Below, piece by piece: positions 44,715 to 56,807 of a stretch of 64,000 bases of DNA. Position 1 is the stretch's first letter. Each line of letters opens with the position of its first letter. The stretch comes from Comamonadaceae bacterium (lineage in GTDB: Bacteria; Pseudomonadota; Gammaproteobacteria; Burkholderiales; Burkholderiaceae_C), in contig CANJPU010000025.1 in the NCBI GenBank assembly GCA_947476285.1, positions 1 to 64,000 on the forward strand, read 5' to 3'. The notes below the pieces were generated by a model, which saw nothing but the letters and a program-made list of their open reading frames with translations, searched no databases and was not told the DNA's origin. The translations under genes were made by a program, and so were the position numbers.

Positions 44715-44724
44715 AGGCACGCCG

Positions 44725-45339
44725 ATGACCATCACTCCCTTTGCCATCGACCCCGAGGCACTCAAGCAAACCCTGGTCTCCACCCTGGGCGATCTGGCCA
44801 AGAGCATCGATCTCAAGCTGGGTGAAGTCACCGTGGTGGTTGCTGCCCAAGATTACCTGGCCGCAGCCAAGTTGCTGCACGAGGCGCCGGGCTGCCGCTT
44901 CGAACAATTGCTGGATCTGTGCGGGCTTGACTATTCCGAATACGGCGACGGCGGCTGGGACGGGCTGCGTTACTGCGTGTCATCTCATTTGCTCTCCATC
45001 AGCCTGAACCAGCGGGTGCGCCTGAAGGTGTTCGCACCCGACGACGATCTACCAGTGGTCGATTCACTCACTGGCGTCTGGAGTTCCGCTAATTGGTTCG
45101 AGCGCGAGGCATTCGATCTGTTCGGCATTGTGTTCGAGGGCCACGACGACCTGCGCCGCATTCTCACCGACTACGGCTTCATCGGCCATCCCTTCCGCAA
45201 GGATTTCCCAGTCTGCGGCCATGTGGAAATGCGCTACGACCCCGAGCGCAAGCGCGTGATCTACCAGCCGGTGACGATCGAGCCGCGCGAGATCACACCG
45301 CGCATCATCCGGGAAGACAACTACGGAGGGCTGCACTGA
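44725..45339 (+). CDS. nuoC: NADH-quinone oxidoreductase subunit C
   Basis: A 204-residue subunit (30-kDa type) that packs against Nuo[16 protein letters not shown] (here [16 protein letters not shown]) near 63-78 and the signature [22 protein letters not shown] near 126-147 are clear, with HPFRKDFP near 153. It is separate from nuoD, unlike the fused enterobacterial NuoCD. The start at 44725 is chosen because the longer reading lies over nuoB. Confidence 0.96.
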   Translation: MTITPFAIDPEALKQTLVSTLGDLAKSIDLKLGEVTVVVAAQDYLAAAKLLHEAPGCRFEQLLDLCGLDYSEYGDGGWDGLRYCVSSHLLSISLNQRVRLKVFAPDDDLPVVDSLTGVWSSANWFEREAFDLFGIVFEGHDDLRRILTDYGFIGHPFRKDFPVCGHVEMRYDPERKRVIYQPVTIEPREITPRIIREDNYGGLH

Positions 45340-45360
45340 CACGCAGCGTGCAGAACCCAC

Positions 45361-46614
45361 ATGGCAGAAATCAAGAACTACACCATCAACTTCGGCCCGC
45401 AGCACCCGGCCGCGCACGGCGTGCTGCGCCTGGTGCTCGAACTCGACGGCGAGGTGATACAGCGCGCCGACCCGCACATCGGCCTGTTGCACCGCGCCAC
45501 TGAGAAGCTGGCCGAGACCAAGACCTACATTCAGTCGCTGCCCTACATGGACCGGCTGGACTACATGTCCATGATGTGCAACGAGCACGCTTACTGCCTC
45601 GCCATCGAAAAGATGCTTGAGCTGGACGTGCCGATTCGCGCCCAGTACATCCGCGTGATGTTCTCCGAAATCACCCGCTTGCTCAACCACCTGCTATGGC
45701 TTGGCGCGCACGGGCTCGATTGCGGTGCGATGAACATCCTGATCTATTGCTTTCGCGAGCGCGAAGACCTGCTGGACATGTACGAAGCGGTCTCCGGTGC
45801 ACGTATGCATGCGGCTTACTTCCGGCCCGGCGGCGTGTATCGCGACCTGCCCGACACCATGCCGCAGTACAAGGTCAACAAGATCCGCAATGAGCGCGCG
45901 ATCAAAAAGCTCAATGAAAACCGCGAAGGCACATTGCTGGACTTCATCGAGGATTTCACCCGCCGCTTTCCGCACTATGTTGATGAGTATGAAACCTTGC
46001 TCACCGACAACCGCATCTGGAAGCAGCGCACGGTAGGCATCGGCGTGGTCACGCCCGAGCGGGCGATGAACCTGGGCTTTACCGGCCCCATGCTGCGCGG
46101 CTCGGGCATTGCCTGGGACCTGCGCAAGAAGCAGCCCTACGATGTGTATGGCCAGCTCGATTTCGACATCCCGGTGGGCACCACCGGCGACTGCTACGAC
46201 CGTTATCTTGTGCGCGTCGCCGAGCTGCGCCAATCCAACCGCATCATCGAACAATGCGTGGCTTGGCTGCGTGCCAACCCCGGCCCGGTGATCACCGATA
46301 ACCACAAAGTTGCCGCGCCTGACCGCGAGTCCATGAAGGCCAACATGGAGGAGCTGATTCACCACTTCAAGCTCTTCTCAGAAGGTTTCCGAGTGCCCGC
46401 AGGAGAAGCCTACGCTGCGGTGGAGCATCCCAAGGGCGAGTTCGGTATCTACATCGTGAGCGATGGTGCCAATAAGCCTTATCGCCTGAAAATCCGTCCC
46501 CCCGGCTTTGCGCACCTGGCCGCCATGGACGAGATGTCTCGCGGCCACATGATCGCCGACGCTGTCGCGGTGATCGGAACCCTGGACATCGTGTTCGGAG
46601 ATATTGACCGATGA
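45361..46614 (+). CDS. nuoD: NADH-quinone oxidoreductase subunit D
   Basis: A 417-residue 49-kDa-type subunit that forms the quinone pocket with NuoB. The beta-hairpin [15 protein letters not shown] near 10-24 and HRATEKLAE near 44-52 contain the His/Asp residues that bind the quinone head; [18 protein letters not shown] and the C-terminal [12 protein letters not shown] are typical. It overlaps nuoE by four bases (ATGA). Confidence 0.97.
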   Translation: MAEIKNYTINFGPQHPAAHGVLRLVLELDGEVIQRADPHIGLLHRATEKLAETKTYIQSLPYMDRLDYMSMMCNEHAYCLAIEKMLELDVPIRAQYIRVMFSEITRLLNHLLWLGAHGLDCGAMNILIYCFREREDLLDMYEAVSGARMHAAYFRPGGVYRDLPDTMPQYKVNKIRNERAIKKLNENREGTLLDFIEDFTRRFPHYVDEYETLLTDNRIWKQRTVGIGVVTPERAMNLGFTGPMLRGSGIAWDLRKKQPYDVYGQLDFDIPVGTTGDCYDRYLVRVAELRQSNRIIEQCVAWLRANPGPVITDNHKVAAPDRESMKANMEELIHHFKLFSEGFRVPAGEAYAAVEHPKGEFGIYIVSDGANKPYRLKIRPPGFAHLAAMDEMSRGHMIADAVAVIGTLDIVFGDIDR

Positions 46615-47102
46615 TTTCTGAATCCATGCGCGCCTTGTTTGACAAGGAAGTGGCCAAGTACCCAGCCGACCAGCGGCAGTCTGCGGTGATGGCTTGCCTC
46701 ACCATCGTCCAGAAAGAGGCCGGTTTCGTCAGCGCCGAGAGCGAAAAGGAAGTCGCCAGCTACCTTGGCATGCCGACCATTGCGGTGCATGAAGTCACCA
46801 CCTTCTACAACATGTACAACCAGCAGCCGGTGGGCAAGTACAAGCTCAACGTCTGCACCAACCTGCCTTGCCAGCTGCGTGATGGCGCCAAGGCACTGCA
46901 TCATCTGGAACAGCGCCTTGGCATCCGCATGGGGCAGACCACCCCGGACGGCATGTTCACCCTGCAGCAAAGCGAATGCCTGGGCGCCTGCGCCGACTCG
47001 CCGGTGCTGCTGGTCAATGACCGCACCATGTGCAGCTTCATGAGCACCGACAAGCTCGACCAACTGGTCGATGGCTTGCGCAACGCGGAGACCAAGTCAT
47101 GA
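46611..47102 (+). CDS. nuoE: NADH-quinone oxidoreductase subunit E
   Basis: A 163-residue thioredoxin-like subunit with the N1a [2Fe-2S] cluster; ligands are in CTNLPCQL near 83-90 and [10 protein letters not shown] near 123-132. An N-terminal helical bundle includes [14 protein letters not shown]. Four-base overlaps join it to nuoD and nuoF. Confidence 0.96.
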   Translation: MISESMRALFDKEVAKYPADQRQSAVMACLTIVQKEAGFVSAESEKEVASYLGMPTIAVHEVTTFYNMYNQQPVGKYKLNVCTNLPCQLRDGAKALHHLEQRLGIRMGQTTPDGMFTLQQSECLGACADSPVLLVNDRTMCSFMSTDKLDQLVDGLRNAETKS

Positions 47103-48472
47103 ACGCAGCCCAGGTGCTCGCGCAGTTCCAGGCAACAGGTGTACAAACCTGTTTCCATGGCCGCCACATCAATCCGCAGATCTACGCCGGGCTTGACGGC
47201 ACCAACTGGCGCCTGAAGGACTACGAGGCGCGCGACGGCTACAAGGCCTTGCGCAAGATATTGTCAGAGGGCACCACGCCCGACCAGGTGATCGCCACCG
47301 TCAAAGAATCCGCACTGCGCGGGCGCGGCGGCGCGGGCTTTCCGACCGGCCTCAAATGGAGCTTCATGCCCAGGCAGTTCCCCGGGCAGAAGTACCTGGT
47401 GTGCAATTCCGACGAAGGCGAGCCGGGCACCTGCAAGGACCGCGACCTGCTGCAGTTCAATCCGCATATCGTCATCGAGGGCATGATCATCGCCGCCTAC
47501 GCCATGGGCACCGACGTGGGCTACAACTACATCCACGGCGAGATCTTCCAGACCTACCAGCGCTTCGAGGAAGCCCTGGAAGAAGCCAGGGCAGCAGGCT
47601 ATCTGGGCGACAAGATCCTCGGCTCCGAATTCAACTTCCAGTTGCATGCCGCCCACGGATTTGGCGCCTACATCTGTGGCGAAGAAACTGCGCTGCTCGA
47701 ATCGCTCGAAGGCAAAAAGGGCCAGCCCCGCTTCAAGCCGCCTTTCCCGGCCAGCTTTGGCCTGTACGGCAAGCCCACCACCATCAACAACACCGAGACT
47801 TTCGCGGCCGTCCCCTGGATCATCCGCAACGGTGGCCAGGCCTACCTAGCCTGCGGCAAGCCCAACAACGGCGGCACCAAGATCTACTCGGTGTCGGGTG
47901 ATGTAGAGTTGCCGGGCAACTACGAGGTGCCACTGGGCACGCCCTTCACGAAATTGCTCGAACTCGCCGGCGGCGTGCGCAAGGGCCGCCAGCTCAAGGC
48001 GGTCATACCCGGTGGCTCATCCGCCCCGGTGCTGCCTGCGCAGATCATGAACGAATGCACCATGGACTACGACTCCATCGCCAAGGCCGGCTCCATGCTG
48101 GGCTCGGGTGCGGTGATCGTGATGGACGACACCCGCTGCATGGTCGAGTCGCTCAAGCGCCTGTCCTATTTCTACATGCACGAATCCTGCGGCCAGTGCA
48201 CGCCCTGCCGCGAAGGCACAGGCTGGCTCTGGCGCGTGGTGGACCGCATCCACACTGGCCACGGCAAGCCCAGCGACTTGGCCCTGCTCGATTCCGTGGC
48301 CGACAACATCCAGGGCCGCACCATCTGCGCACTGGGCGATGCCGCCGCCATGCCGGTGCGCGCGATGATCAAGCACTTCCGCCCTGAATTCGAAGCCATG
48401 ATTCAAAAAGCAGCCCAGAGCACCGCGCAGCCCCAGGGCGCGCCGGTGAGCACGGAGGCGCGCAGCGCTTAA
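47099..48472 (+). CDS. nuoF: NADH-quinone oxidoreductase subunit F
   Basis: A 457-residue NADH-oxidising subunit. The FMN/NADH site has [13 protein letters not shown] near 66-78 and [14 protein letters not shown] near 103-116; [15 protein letters not shown] near 195-209 follows. The N3 [4Fe-4S] ligands are in [12 protein letters not shown] near 361-372. The Gln/Ala/Pro-rich tail is short. Its ATG overlaps the nuoE stop by four bases. Confidence 0.97.
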   Translation: MNAAQVLAQFQATGVQTCFHGRHINPQIYAGLDGTNWRLKDYEARDGYKALRKILSEGTTPDQVIATVKESALRGRGGAGFPTGLKWSFMPRQFPGQKYLVCNSDEGEPGTCKDRDLLQFNPHIVIEGMIIAAYAMGTDVGYNYIHGEIFQTYQRFEEALEEARAAGYLGDKILGSEFNFQLHAAHGFGAYICGEETALLESLEGKKGQPRFKPPFPASFGLYGKPTTINNTETFAAVPWIIRNGGQAYLACGKPNNGGTKIYSVSGDVELPGNYEVPLGTPFTKLLELAGGVRKGRQLKAVIPGGSSAPVLPAQIMNECTMDYDSIAKAGSMLGSGAVIVMDDTRCMVESLKRLSYFYMHESCGQCTPCREGTGWLWRVVDRIHTGHGKPSDLALLDSVADNIQGRTICALGDAAAMPVRAMIKHFRPEFEAMIQKAAQSTAQPQGAPVSTEARSA

Positions 48473-48477
48473 ATCAC

Positions 48478-50622
48478 ATGATCGAAATCGAACTCGACGG
48501 TCAGAAGGTGGAGATTGCCGAAGGCAGCATGATCATGCATGCCGCCGACAAGGCAGGCACCTACATTCCACACTTCTGCTATCACAAGAAGCTCTCCATC
48601 GCGGCCAACTGCCGCATGTGCCTGGTCGATGTGGAGAAAGCGCCCAAGCCCATGCCGGCCTGCGCCACGCCCGTCACCAAGGGCATGATCGTTCGCACCA
48701 AGAGCGACAAGGCCTTGAAGGCACAGCAGTCCGTGATGGAATTCCTGCTGATCAACCATCCGCTCGATTGCCCCATCTGCGACCAGGGTGGTGAATGCCA
48801 GTTGCAAGATCTGGCTGTCGGCTACGGCGCCTCTTCATCTCGCTACCAGGAAGAAAAGCGCGTGGTCGCGCACAAAGATGTCGGCCCGCTCGTCTCCATG
48901 GAAGAAATGAGCCGCTGCATCCACTGCACCCGCTGCGTGCGCTTTGGCCAGGAAGTGGCCGGCGTGATGGAGCTGGGCATGATCCATCGGGGCGAGCACT
49001 CCGAGATCACCACAGTGCTGGGCGACACCGTCGACTCTGAGCTGTCGGGCAACATGATCGATCTGTGTCCGGTTGGCGCGCTCACCAGCAAGCCTTTCCG
49101 CTACCAGGCCCGCACCTGGGAACTTTCACGTCGCAAGTCGGTCAGCCCGCACGATTCCAGCGGTGCCAACCTGATCGTGCAGGTCAAGGCCAACAAAGTG
49201 ATGCGTGTGCTCCCGCTTGAGAACGAAGCCATCAACGAATGCTGGCTGGCCGATCGCGACCGCTTCTCCTATGAGGCACTCAATGAAGACGAGCGCCTGA
49301 CCCAACCCATGCTCAAGCAGGGCGGGCAGTGGAAGCCGGTGGATTGGCAGACCGCGCTCGAATACGTGGCCAATGGCCTCAAGCAGATCAAGGCCGAGCA
49401 CGGCGCGCAAAGCATTGGTGCACTGGTCAGCCCGCACAGCACCATCGAAGAAATCTACCTCGCCGCAGCCCTGGTGCGCGGCCTGGGCAGCGAGAACATC
49501 GACTATCGCCTGCGCAATGCGCAGTTCCCATCGGCCCAGGGCGTGCGCTGGCTGGGCACCTCGATCGCATCGCTGTCGCAATTGCAGGGCGCGCTGGTGG
49601 TCGGCTCCAATCTGCGCAAGGACCATCCCCTGTTCGCTCTGCGCGTGCGCGCTGCCGTGCGCAAGGGCGCATCAGTCAGCGTGATCAACGATGCAGCCAA
49701 TGACTGGGCCATGCCCATCGCAGCTTCGCTCATCACGCCAGCCGCCAACTGGGCGCAGGCGCTGGCCGATGTCGCAGCCGCTGTTGCCGAACAAACCGGC
49801 GGCACCGCACCGGCGCAAGGCCAAGCCACGCAGGCCGCCCGCGCCATCGCCAAGACCCTGCAAAATGGCGAGCGCAAGGCCATCTTGCTGGGCAACGCCG
49901 CCGCGCACCATGCCAATGCGTCCAGCCTGCTTGCCCTGGCCAACTGGATCGGCGCGCAAACCGGCGCCACCGTGGGCTATCTCACCGAAGCAGCCAACAC
50001 CGTCGGCGCTCAGCTCGCAGGTGCGACGCCGGGCGCAGGTGGATTCAATGCTGGACAGATGCTGGGTGGCAGCCTCAAGGCCGCCATCCTCCTGAACAAC
50101 GAACCCGAGTTCGACTCCGCAGCAGGCCGTGCGGCCGTTGCCGCGATGTCCAAGGCGCAGATGGTCGTGAGCCTCAGCCCCTTCAAGGCCAATATGGCCT
50201 TTTGCGACGTGCTGCTGCCCATTGCCCCTTTCACCGAAACACCTGGCACCTTTGTCAACGCAGAGGGCAGGGTGCAAAGCTTCCATGCAGTGGTCAAGCC
50301 TTTGGGCGATACACGGCCCGGCTGGAAAGTGTTGCGCGTGCTGGCCAATCTGCTGGGTTTGCCCGGTTTTGATTACGAGTCAGCGCGTGATGTGCTGGTC
50401 GCCGCCCGTGGCGCGCAGGACGCAGATGCCGCGCAGGTGCAAGGCGACAAGCTCTCCAACGCCACCCACGCCACCCACGCGGCCATCGATCTGTCGGCCA
50501 CCGCAGGCCAGCCGGCCAGCGCGGCCATCTACCAGCTTGACGGCATCGTGCGGCGAGCGCCGTCACTGCAGCTCACAGCCGATGCGCGCATGAGCATGAG
50601 CACTGCGGAGGTGACGGCATGA
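48478..50622 (+). CDS. nuoG: NADH-quinone oxidoreductase subunit G
   Basis: A 714-residue Fe-S subunit. N-terminal [2Fe-2S] ligands are in [16 protein letters not shown] near 35-50; the next [4Fe-4S] site has [14 protein letters not shown] near 101-114, and N4/N5 ligands are in [13 protein letters not shown] near 146-158. The rest is a molybdopterin-oxidoreductase-like fold without cofactor. It is shorter than the 908-residue E. coli protein and is Ala-rich in its last 250 residues. It overlaps nuoH by four bases. Confidence 0.96.
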   Translation: MIEIELDGQKVEIAEGSMIMHAADKAGTYIPHFCYHKKLSIAANCRMCLVDVEKAPKPMPACATPVTKGMIVRTKSDKALKAQQSVMEFLLINHPLDCPICDQGGECQLQDLAVGYGASSSRYQEEKRVVAHKDVGPLVSMEEMSRCIHCTRCVRFGQEVAGVMELGMIHRGEHSEITTVLGDTVDSELSGNMIDLCPVGALTSKPFRYQARTWELSRRKSVSPHDSSGANLIVQVKANKVMRVLPLENEAINECWLADRDRFSYEALNEDERLTQPMLKQGGQWKPVDWQTALEYVANGLKQIKAEHGAQSIGALVSPHSTIEEIYLAAALVRGLGSENIDYRLRNAQFPSAQGVRWLGTSIASLSQLQGALVVGSNLRKDHPLFALRVRAAVRKGASVSVINDAANDWAMPIAASLITPAANWAQALADVAAAVAEQTGGTAPAQGQATQAARAIAKTLQNGERKAILLGNAAAHHANASSLLALANWIGAQTGATVGYLTEAANTVGAQLAGATPGAGGFNAGQMLGGSLKAAILLNNEPEFDSAAGRAAVAAMSKAQMVVSLSPFKANMAFCDVLLPIAPFTETPGTFVNAEGRVQSFHAVVKPLGDTRPGWKVLRVLANLLGLPGFDYESARDVLVAARGAQDADAAQVQGDKLSNATHATHAAIDLSATAGQPASAAIYQLDGIVRRAPSLQLTADARMSMSTAEVTA

Positions 50623-51704
50623 TGGCCTTGATTGACCAGATTCACGCCTTGGGCAACGGCCTGATCGCGGCTACCTGGTGGACCGGCCTGGCATGGCCTG
50701 TCACCTGGGCACTGATCAAGATCGTGGTGCTGGTGGGGCCGCTGATGGGCGCCGTGGCCTACCTCACTCTGTGGGAGCGCAAGGCCATCGGCTTCTCCCA
50801 GATTCGCGTGGGCCCCAACCGCATCGGCCCGGCGGGCTTGCTTCAGCCCATTGCCGACGCCCTCAAGCTCATGACCAAAGAGGTCATTCTTCCGACCATG
50901 GCCAACAAGGGCTTGTTCTATCTCGGCCCCATCATGACCATCATGCCCTCCCTGGTTGCATGGGTGGTGATTCCCTTCGGGCCGGATATTGCACTGTCCA
51001 ACATCAACGCCGGGCTGTTGTTCCTGATGGCGATCACTTCAATGGAAGTGTACGGCGTCATCATCGCCGGCTGGGCCTCCAACTCCAAGTACGCATTCCT
51101 GGGTGCGTTGCGTGCGTCGGCACAGATGGTCAGCTACGAAATCGCCATGGGCTTTTGTCTGGTCGTGGTGCTGATGGTGGCCGGCAGCATGAACATGACA
51201 GAAATCGTCATGGGTCAAGCCAAGGGCATGGGGGCCAGCGCGGGCTGGAACTTCCTCTCCTGGAACTGGCTGCCGCTGTTGCCTATTTTCGTCGTGTACT
51301 TCATCTCCGGCCTTGCCGAGACCAACCGTCACCCCTTTGACGTGGTCGAGGGCGAATCCGAAATCGTCGCGGGCCACATGATCGAGTACTCGGGCATGAG
51401 CTTCGCCATGTTCTTCCTGGCCGAGTACGCCAACATGTGGCTGGTCTCCATTTTGGCTGTCACGCTGTTCCTGGGCGGCTGGTTGCCCCCGTTTGAATTC
51501 CTGGGCTTCATTCCCGGCTGGATCTGGCTTGGCATCAAGACCTTTGTTGTCGTCACCATGTTCCTGTGGGTGCGAGCCACGTTCCCGCGATACCGCTACG
51601 ACCAGATCATGCGTCTGGGCTGGAAGATTTTCATTCCGGTCACGCTGGTCTGGTTGGTGGTTGTGGGCCTGTGGATGCAGACGCCGTTCAACATCTGGAA
51701 GTAA
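50619..51704 (+). CDS. nuoH: NADH-quinone oxidoreductase subunit H
   Basis: A 361-residue membrane subunit with about eight helices linking the peripheral arm to the antiporter-like subunits. Conserved cytoplasmic loops [19 protein letters not shown] near 51-69 and [21 protein letters not shown] near 228-248 carry the charged residues of the quinone channel. The first ATG overlaps the nuoG stop; a second ATG follows directly. Confidence 0.97.
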   Translation: MMALIDQIHALGNGLIAATWWTGLAWPVTWALIKIVVLVGPLMGAVAYLTLWERKAIGFSQIRVGPNRIGPAGLLQPIADALKLMTKEVILPTMANKGLFYLGPIMTIMPSLVAWVVIPFGPDIALSNINAGLLFLMAITSMEVYGVIIAGWASNSKYAFLGALRASAQMVSYEIAMGFCLVVVLMVAGSMNMTEIVMGQAKGMGASAGWNFLSWNWLPLLPIFVVYFISGLAETNRHPFDVVEGESEIVAGHMIEYSGMSFAMFFLAEYANMWLVSILAVTLFLGGWLPPFEFLGFIPGWIWLGIKTFVVVTMFLWVRATFPRYRYDQIMRLGWKIFIPVTLVWLVVVGLWMQTPFNIWK

Positions 51705-51710
51705 CACAAC

Positions 51711-52232
51711 ATGTCGACCCAAGCCATCACACCGAGAGCTTCGGCCTTCTCACTCAAGGACTTCCTGTCCAGCTTCATGCTGCTCGAGTTGTGGAAGGGA
51801 CTTGCCATCACCGGCAAATACACCTTCAGCCGCAAGATCACGGTGCAGTTTCCCGAGGAAAAAACGCCGCTGTCGCCACGTTTTCGGGGGCTGCATGCAC
51901 TGCGCCGCTATGAAAACGGCGAAGAGCGTTGCATCGCCTGCAAGCTATGCGAGGCCGTCTGTCCGGCCATGGCCATCACCATCGAATCCGAACAGCGCGC
52001 CGACGGCACCCGCCGCACAACCCGCTACGACATCGACCTCACCAAGTGCATCTTCTGCGGATTTTGCGAAGAGAGCTGCCCGGTCGATTCCATTGTGGAA
52101 ACACACATACTCGAATACCACGGCGAGAAGCGGGGCGACCTGTATTTCACCAAGGACATGCTGTTGGCCGTGGGCGACCGCTACGAGCCTGAAATTGCAG
52201 CCAACAGGGCGGCTGACGCCAAGTATCGCTGA
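51711..52232 (+). CDS. nuoI: NADH-quinone oxidoreductase subunit I
   Basis: A 173-residue TYKY-type ferredoxin subunit with clusters N6a and N6b. The two [4Fe-4S] motifs are [12 protein letters not shown] near 72-83 and [12 protein letters not shown] near 112-123. An amphipathic N-terminal helix anchors it to the membrane arm. Confidence 0.97.
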   Translation: MSTQAITPRASAFSLKDFLSSFMLLELWKGLAITGKYTFSRKITVQFPEEKTPLSPRFRGLHALRRYENGEERCIACKLCEAVCPAMAITIESEQRADGTRRTTRYDIDLTKCIFCGFCEESCPVDSIVETHILEYHGEKRGDLYFTKDMLLAVGDRYEPEIAANRAADAKYR

Positions 52233-52270
52233 GCCGCCGCACAGGCCCGAGCCAGAACAAAAGAATCAAC

Positions 52271-52933
52271 ATGGACATCAGAACCGGCCTCTTCTACTTG
52301 TTTGCCGCAGTGCTGCTCTTCGCGGCCTTCCGCGTCATCACCGCCCGCAACCCGGTGTATGCGGCCCTGTACCTCGTGCTGGCTTTCTTCCAGGCGGCGG
52401 CGGTGTGGCTGCTGCTGCGCGCCGAGTTTCTCGCCATCGCACTGGTGCTGGTCTATGTGGGCGCGGTGATGGTGCTCTTTCTGTTCGTCGTCATGATGCT
52501 GGACATCAACATCGACAGCATGCGCGCTGGCTTCTGGAAGCATTTTCCGCTGGCCGCTTCGGTTGGCGTGCTGATCGCGCTGGAGATGGCTGCGGTGCTG
52601 ATGGGTGGTTTTCGAATCGGCGAAGAGCCGCGGGCCGTGCCAGCGGTGGCTCAGTCGGCGGTGCAGTTCTCCAACACCAAAGAGTTGGGCAAGCTGCTGT
52701 ACACGCAGTATCTCTATCCGCTGGAAATCGCCGCCGTGATTTTGCTGGTGGCCATCATTGCGGCCATTGCCCTGACCCTGCGCCAGCGCAAGGACAGCAA
52801 ACACACCAACCCCTCGGACCAGGTGCGGGTCAAGGCGAGCGATCGCCTGCAGATGATCAAGCTCGCGCCAACTGTGGCGGCCCCTGTGGCGGGCCCTGCG
52901 GCGGACCCCGCCGCTGTGGAGAACAAGGCATGA
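52271..52933 (+). CDS. nuoJ: NADH-quinone oxidoreductase subunit J
   Basis: A 220-residue membrane subunit with five helices; [22 protein letters not shown] near 28-49 and [16 protein letters not shown] near 63-78 are the conserved third-helix region (a pi-bulge in solved structures). The Ala/Pro-rich tail beyond residue 185 is an extension. It overlaps nuoK by four bases and starts 38 bases after nuoI. Confidence 0.95.
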   Translation: MDIRTGLFYLFAAVLLFAAFRVITARNPVYAALYLVLAFFQAAAVWLLLRAEFLAIALVLVYVGAVMVLFLFVVMMLDINIDSMRAGFWKHFPLAASVGVLIALEMAAVLMGGFRIGEEPRAVPAVAQSAVQFSNTKELGKLLYTQYLYPLEIAAVILLVAIIAAIALTLRQRKDSKHTNPSDQVRVKASDRLQMIKLAPTVAAPVAGPAADPAAVENKA

Positions 52934-53238
52934 CGCTCACACTCGGACATTTCCTCTCCCTGGGCGCGATTTTGTTCGCCCTGTCGGTGATCGGCATCTT
53001 CCTGAACCGTCGCAATCTGATTGTGTTGCTGATGGCCATCGAGTTGATGCTGCTGGCGGTGAACATGAATTTTGTCGCCTTCTCCTACTACCTCAACGAC
53101 ATGCACGGCCAAGTGTTCGTGTTCTTCATTCTCACGGTCGCTGCGGCAGAGTCGGCCATCGGCTTGGCCATCCTGGTGCTGCTGTTTCGCAACAAGTCGA
53201 ACATCAACGTCGATGAACTCAACACGCTCAAGGGCTGA
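52930..53238 (+). CDS. nuoK: NADH-quinone oxidoreductase subunit K
   Basis: A 102-residue three-helix subunit. Two conserved membrane glutamates are visible, one in [11 protein letters not shown] near 35-45 and one in [10 protein letters not shown] near 70-79; both are needed for proton transfer in studied enzymes. The start at 52930 overlaps the nuoJ stop. Much longer in-frame readings upstream cross nuoH, nuoI and nuoJ out of frame and are not genes. Confidence 0.96.
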   Translation: MTLTLGHFLSLGAILFALSVIGIFLNRRNLIVLLMAIELMLLAVNMNFVAFSYYLNDMHGQVFVFFILTVAAAESAIGLAILVLLFRNKSNINVDELNTLKG

Positions 53239-53262
53239 CGCCCGAGTTTCTTCAAGAACAAC

Positions 53263-55281
53263 ATGAGCCAAACCCTCAACGCCTCAACCCTGCTCATCGT
53301 CCCGCTGGCGCCGCTGGCGGGCGCCCTGGCAGCCGGTATTCTCGGCACCAGCTTCGGCGGCAACCGGATCGGCCGGCGCCTGTCGCATACGCTGTGTATC
53401 CTGGGCGTGCTGATCTCCTTCATCATCTCAGCCATGACGCTGCAAAGCGTTGCCATGGACGGCGCCCGCTTCAACGCCACGCTTTACGAGTGGATGGTGG
53501 TGGGCGGTCTGAAGATGGAGGTGGGCTTCCTCATCGATGGCCTCACGGCGATGATGATGTGCGTAGTGACCTTCGTCTCGCTGATGGTCCACATCTACAC
53601 CATCGGCTACATGGAAGAAGACGACGGCTACAACCGCTTCTTTGCCTACATCTCCTTGTTCACTTTCTCGATGCTCATGCTGGTCATGAGCAATAACTTC
53701 CTGCAGTTGTTCTTTGGCTGGGAGGCGGTGGGCCTGGTGTCCTATCTGCTGATCGGTTTCTGGTTCAACCGACCCACTGCGATTTTCGCCAACTTGAAGG
53801 CTTTCCTGGTCAATCGGGTTGGCGATTTCGGCTTCATCCTGGGCATTGGCCTGATTGCAGCCTACGCGGGCACATTGAGCTATGCCGAGACCTTCGCCAA
53901 GGCAGGCGATTTGGCCAAGCTCGGTTTCCCCGGCATGGACTGGCAGTTGATCACCGTCATCTGCATCTGCCTGTTCATCGGCGCCATGGGCAAGAGCGCG
54001 CAGTTTCCGCTGCATGTGTGGTTGCCCGACTCCATGGAAGGCCCCACCCCGATTTCCGCGCTGATCCACGCCGCCACCATGGTGACGGCTGGCATCTTCA
54101 TGGTCGCACGCATGTCGCCCCTGTTCGAACTGAGCGAGACCGCGCTGTCCTTTGTCATCGTGATCGGCGCGATCACCGCTTTGTTCATGGGTTTCCTGGG
54201 CATCATCCAGAACGACATCAAGCGGGTGGTGGCCTATTCCACCTTGTCCCAGCTTGGCTACATGACTGTGGCGCTGGGCGCCTCGGCTTACTCGGTGGCC
54301 TTGTTTCACCTGATGACCCATGCCTTCTTCAAAGCCTTGCTGTTCCTGGCTGCGGGTTCGGTCATCATCGGCATGCACCACAACCAGGACATCCGCTGGA
54401 TGGGTGGTGTGCGCAAGTACATGCCCATCACCTGGATCACATCGCTCTTGGGCTCGCTCGCGCTGATCGGCACACCGCTGTTCGCCGGCTTCTATTCCAA
54501 GGACAGCATCATCGAGGCGGTGCACTTCAGCCGCATACCCGGCTCTGGCTTTGCCTACTTCGCGGTCATGGCGGGTGTCTTCATCACCGCCTTCTATTCC
54601 TTCCGCATGTACTTCCTGGTCTTTCACGGCAAGGAGCGCTTCGATCAGAACCCCGATGCGCACCATGGCCACCACGACGGCCATCACGATGAACACCATT
54701 CGCCCCATGAGTCACCCTGGGTGGTCACTGCTCCCTTGGTGCTGCTGGCCATTCCTTCTGTGCTGATCGGGTTTTTGACGATAGAGCCCATGTTGTTTGG
54801 CGGCCTGCTCAAGGACGCCATCGCGGTGGACAACGACAAGCATCCGGCCATGGCCAGCCTGGCGCGCGAATTCCACGGCGCGGCGCAGATGGCGCTGCAC
54901 GGGCTGACAAGCCTGCCCTTCTGGTTGGCGCTGGGCGGCGTGGTGGCGGCCTGGTACATGTACCTGATCAATCCAGCGGTGCCCACCGCCATCAAAGCGC
55001 GGGTGCAGCCGATCTACACGCTGCTGGAGAACAAGTACTACATGGACTGGTTCAACGAAAACGTGCTTGCACGCGGTGCGCGCATGCTGGGCATGGGCTT
55101 GTGGAAGGGCGGCGACGAGGCCGTGATCGACGGCGCCATGGTCAATGGCAGCGCGCGTGGCGTGGCCTGGGTTGCGGGTGTGGTGCGCTGGTTCCAGACA
55201 GGCTACATCTACCACTATGCCTTTGCCATGATCGTCGGCGTGTTCGTGCTGATGACTTGGTTTGTGTGGTTGAACAAATGA
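53263..55281 (+). CDS. nuoL: NADH-quinone oxidoreductase subunit L
   Basis: A 672-residue antiporter-like subunit with about 16 helices and the long lateral helix near the C-terminus. The key glutamate/lysine helices are recognisable in FFGWEAVGLVSYLLIGFWF near 149-167 and in PDSMEGPTPISALIHAATMV near 255-274. A histidine-rich loop (about residues 465-480, about ten His in 16 residues) links two helices on one side of the membrane. Confidence 0.97.
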   Translation: MSQTLNASTLLIVPLAPLAGALAAGILGTSFGGNRIGRRLSHTLCILGVLISFIISAMTLQSVAMDGARFNATLYEWMVVGGLKMEVGFLIDGLTAMMMCVVTFVSLMVHIYTIGYMEEDDGYNRFFAYISLFTFSMLMLVMSNNFLQLFFGWEAVGLVSYLLIGFWFNRPTAIFANLKAFLVNRVGDFGFILGIGLIAAYAGTLSYAETFAKAGDLAKLGFPGMDWQLITVICICLFIGAMGKSAQFPLHVWLPDSMEGPTPISALIHAATMVTAGIFMVARMSPLFELSETALSFVIVIGAITALFMGFLGIIQNDIKRVVAYSTLSQLGYMTVALGASAYSVALFHLMTHAFFKALLFLAAGSVIIGMHHNQDIRWMGGVRKYMPITWITSLLGSLALIGTPLFAGFYSKDSIIEAVHFSRIPGSGFAYFAVMAGVFITAFYSFRMYFLVFHGKERFDQNPDAHHGHHDGHHDEHHSPHESPWVVTAPLVLLAIPSVLIGFLTIEPMLFGGLLKDAIAVDNDKHPAMASLAREFHGAAQMALHGLTSLPFWLALGGVVAAWYMYLINPAVPTAIKARVQPIYTLLENKYYMDWFNENVLARGARMLGMGLWKGGDEAVIDGAMVNGSARGVAWVAGVVRWFQTGYIYHYAFAMIVGVFVLMTWFVWLNK

Positions 55282-55321
55282 AATCGCGGACAAAGTCCCC
55301 CAACGATTTGGAAGAACAAAA

Positions 55322-56797
55322 ATGGGATTGTTGAGCCTTGCCATCTGGACGCCGATCTTTTTCGGCGTCGTGCTGCTGGCCCTGGGACGGGATGACCACG
55401 CCCGTGCCGTTCGTTGGTTCGCCCTGATAGGCGCGCTGGTCAGCCTGTTGGTTACCTTGCCGCTTTACGGCGGTTTCGATGGCGCCACATCGGCGATGCA
55501 ATTTGTCGAGAACGGGCCGTGGATCGAGCGCTTCAACGTCAACTACCACCTGGGGCTAGACGGCATCTCGTTCTGGTTCGTGCTGCTCACCGCCTTCATC
55601 AACGTGGTGGTGGTGATATCGGCCTGGGAAGTCATCACCGAGCGCGTCAACCAATACATGGGCGCTTTCCTGATTTTGTCGGGCCTGATGATCGGTGTGT
55701 TTTGCGCGCTCGATGGCATATTGTTCTACACCTTCTTTGAAGCCACGCTGATCCCGATGTACCTCATCATCGGCGTCTGGGGCGGCCCGAACAAAATCTA
55801 CGCGGCGTTCAAGTTCTTCTTGTACACACTGCTTGGCTCGCTCCTGATGCTGGTTGCGCTGGTGTTCCTCTATACCAAGTCGGGCGGTAGCTTCGACATC
55901 GCCACCTGGCACAAGCTGCCACTGAGCGACACTGCCCAGACGCTGCTGTTCTTTGCGTTCTTTGCTGCCTTTGCGGTGAAGGTGCCGATGTGGCCGGTGC
56001 ACACATGGTTGCCCGACGTACACGTCGAAGCGCCCACGGGTGGCTCCGCAGTGCTGGCTGCCATCATGCTCAAGCTGGGCGCTTATGGCTTCCTGCGCTT
56101 TTCCATGCCGATTGCGCCTGATGCGTCGCGCGAGTGGGCCTGGCTCATCATCGCGCTGTCGCTGATCGCGGTGATCTATGTCGGGCTGGTGGCCATGGTG
56201 CAAACCGACATGAAAAAGCTGGTGGCCTACTCCTCGGTGGCGCACATGGGTTTTGTCACGCTCGGCTTTTTCATCTTCAATCCGCTGGGCGTCGCTGGTG
56301 GCATCGTGCAGATGATTGCGCATGGCTTTGTGTCGGCCGCGATGTTCCTTTGCATCGGGGTGCTCTACGACCGAGTGCATTCGCGGGAAATCTCCAGCTA
56401 TGGTGGCGTGGTCAATACCATGCCCAACTTTACCGCCTTCGCACTCTTGTTCGCCATGGCCAATTGCGGCCTGCCGGCCACCGCCGGTTTCGTGGGCGAA
56501 TGGATGGTGATCCTGGGCGCCGTGAAGGCCAATTTCTGGCTGGGCTTTGGCGCGGCCACTGCCTTGATCTTCGGCGCGGCCTACACCTTGTGGATGTTCA
56601 AGCGTGTGTACCTCGGCCCGGTTGCCAATGACCATGTGCGCAAGCTCACCGACATCAACGCTCGCGAATTCCTGATGCTGGGCCTGCTGGCCGTGGCGGT
56701 TCTCTACATGGGCATTTTCCCCAAGCCCTTCACCGACGTGATGAACGTGAGTGTGGTGGACCTGCTCAAGCACGTGGCTGCGTCCAAACTGAATTGA
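55322..56797 (+). CDS. nuoM: NADH-quinone oxidoreductase subunit M
   Basis: A 491-residue antiporter-like subunit with about 14 helices. The key region [18 protein letters not shown] near 139-156 holds the essential Glu, and [22 protein letters not shown] near 226-247 the Lys/His helix with a broken stretch. SSVAHMGFV near 302 is also conserved. It is 40 bases from nuoL. Confidence 0.97.
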   Translation: MGLLSLAIWTPIFFGVVLLALGRDDHARAVRWFALIGALVSLLVTLPLYGGFDGATSAMQFVENGPWIERFNVNYHLGLDGISFWFVLLTAFINVVVVISAWEVITERVNQYMGAFLILSGLMIGVFCALDGILFYTFFEATLIPMYLIIGVWGGPNKIYAAFKFFLYTLLGSLLMLVALVFLYTKSGGSFDIATWHKLPLSDTAQTLLFFAFFAAFAVKVPMWPVHTWLPDVHVEAPTGGSAVLAAIMLKLGAYGFLRFSMPIAPDASREWAWLIIALSLIAVIYVGLVAMVQTDMKKLVAYSSVAHMGFVTLGFFIFNPLGVAGGIVQMIAHGFVSAAMFLCIGVLYDRVHSREISSYGGVVNTMPNFTAFALLFAMANCGLPATAGFVGEWMVILGAVKANFWLGFGAATALIFGAAYTLWMFKRVYLGPVANDHVRKLTDINAREFLMLGLLAVAVLYMGIFPKPFTDVMNVSVVDLLKHVAASKLN

Positions 56798-56807
56798 GAA
56801 GAAAAGC

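Noticed and set aside
51493..52929. N-terminal extension of the nuoK frame
   Set aside because: It runs through nuoH, nuoI and nuoJ in a wrong frame; nuoK proper begins at 52930.
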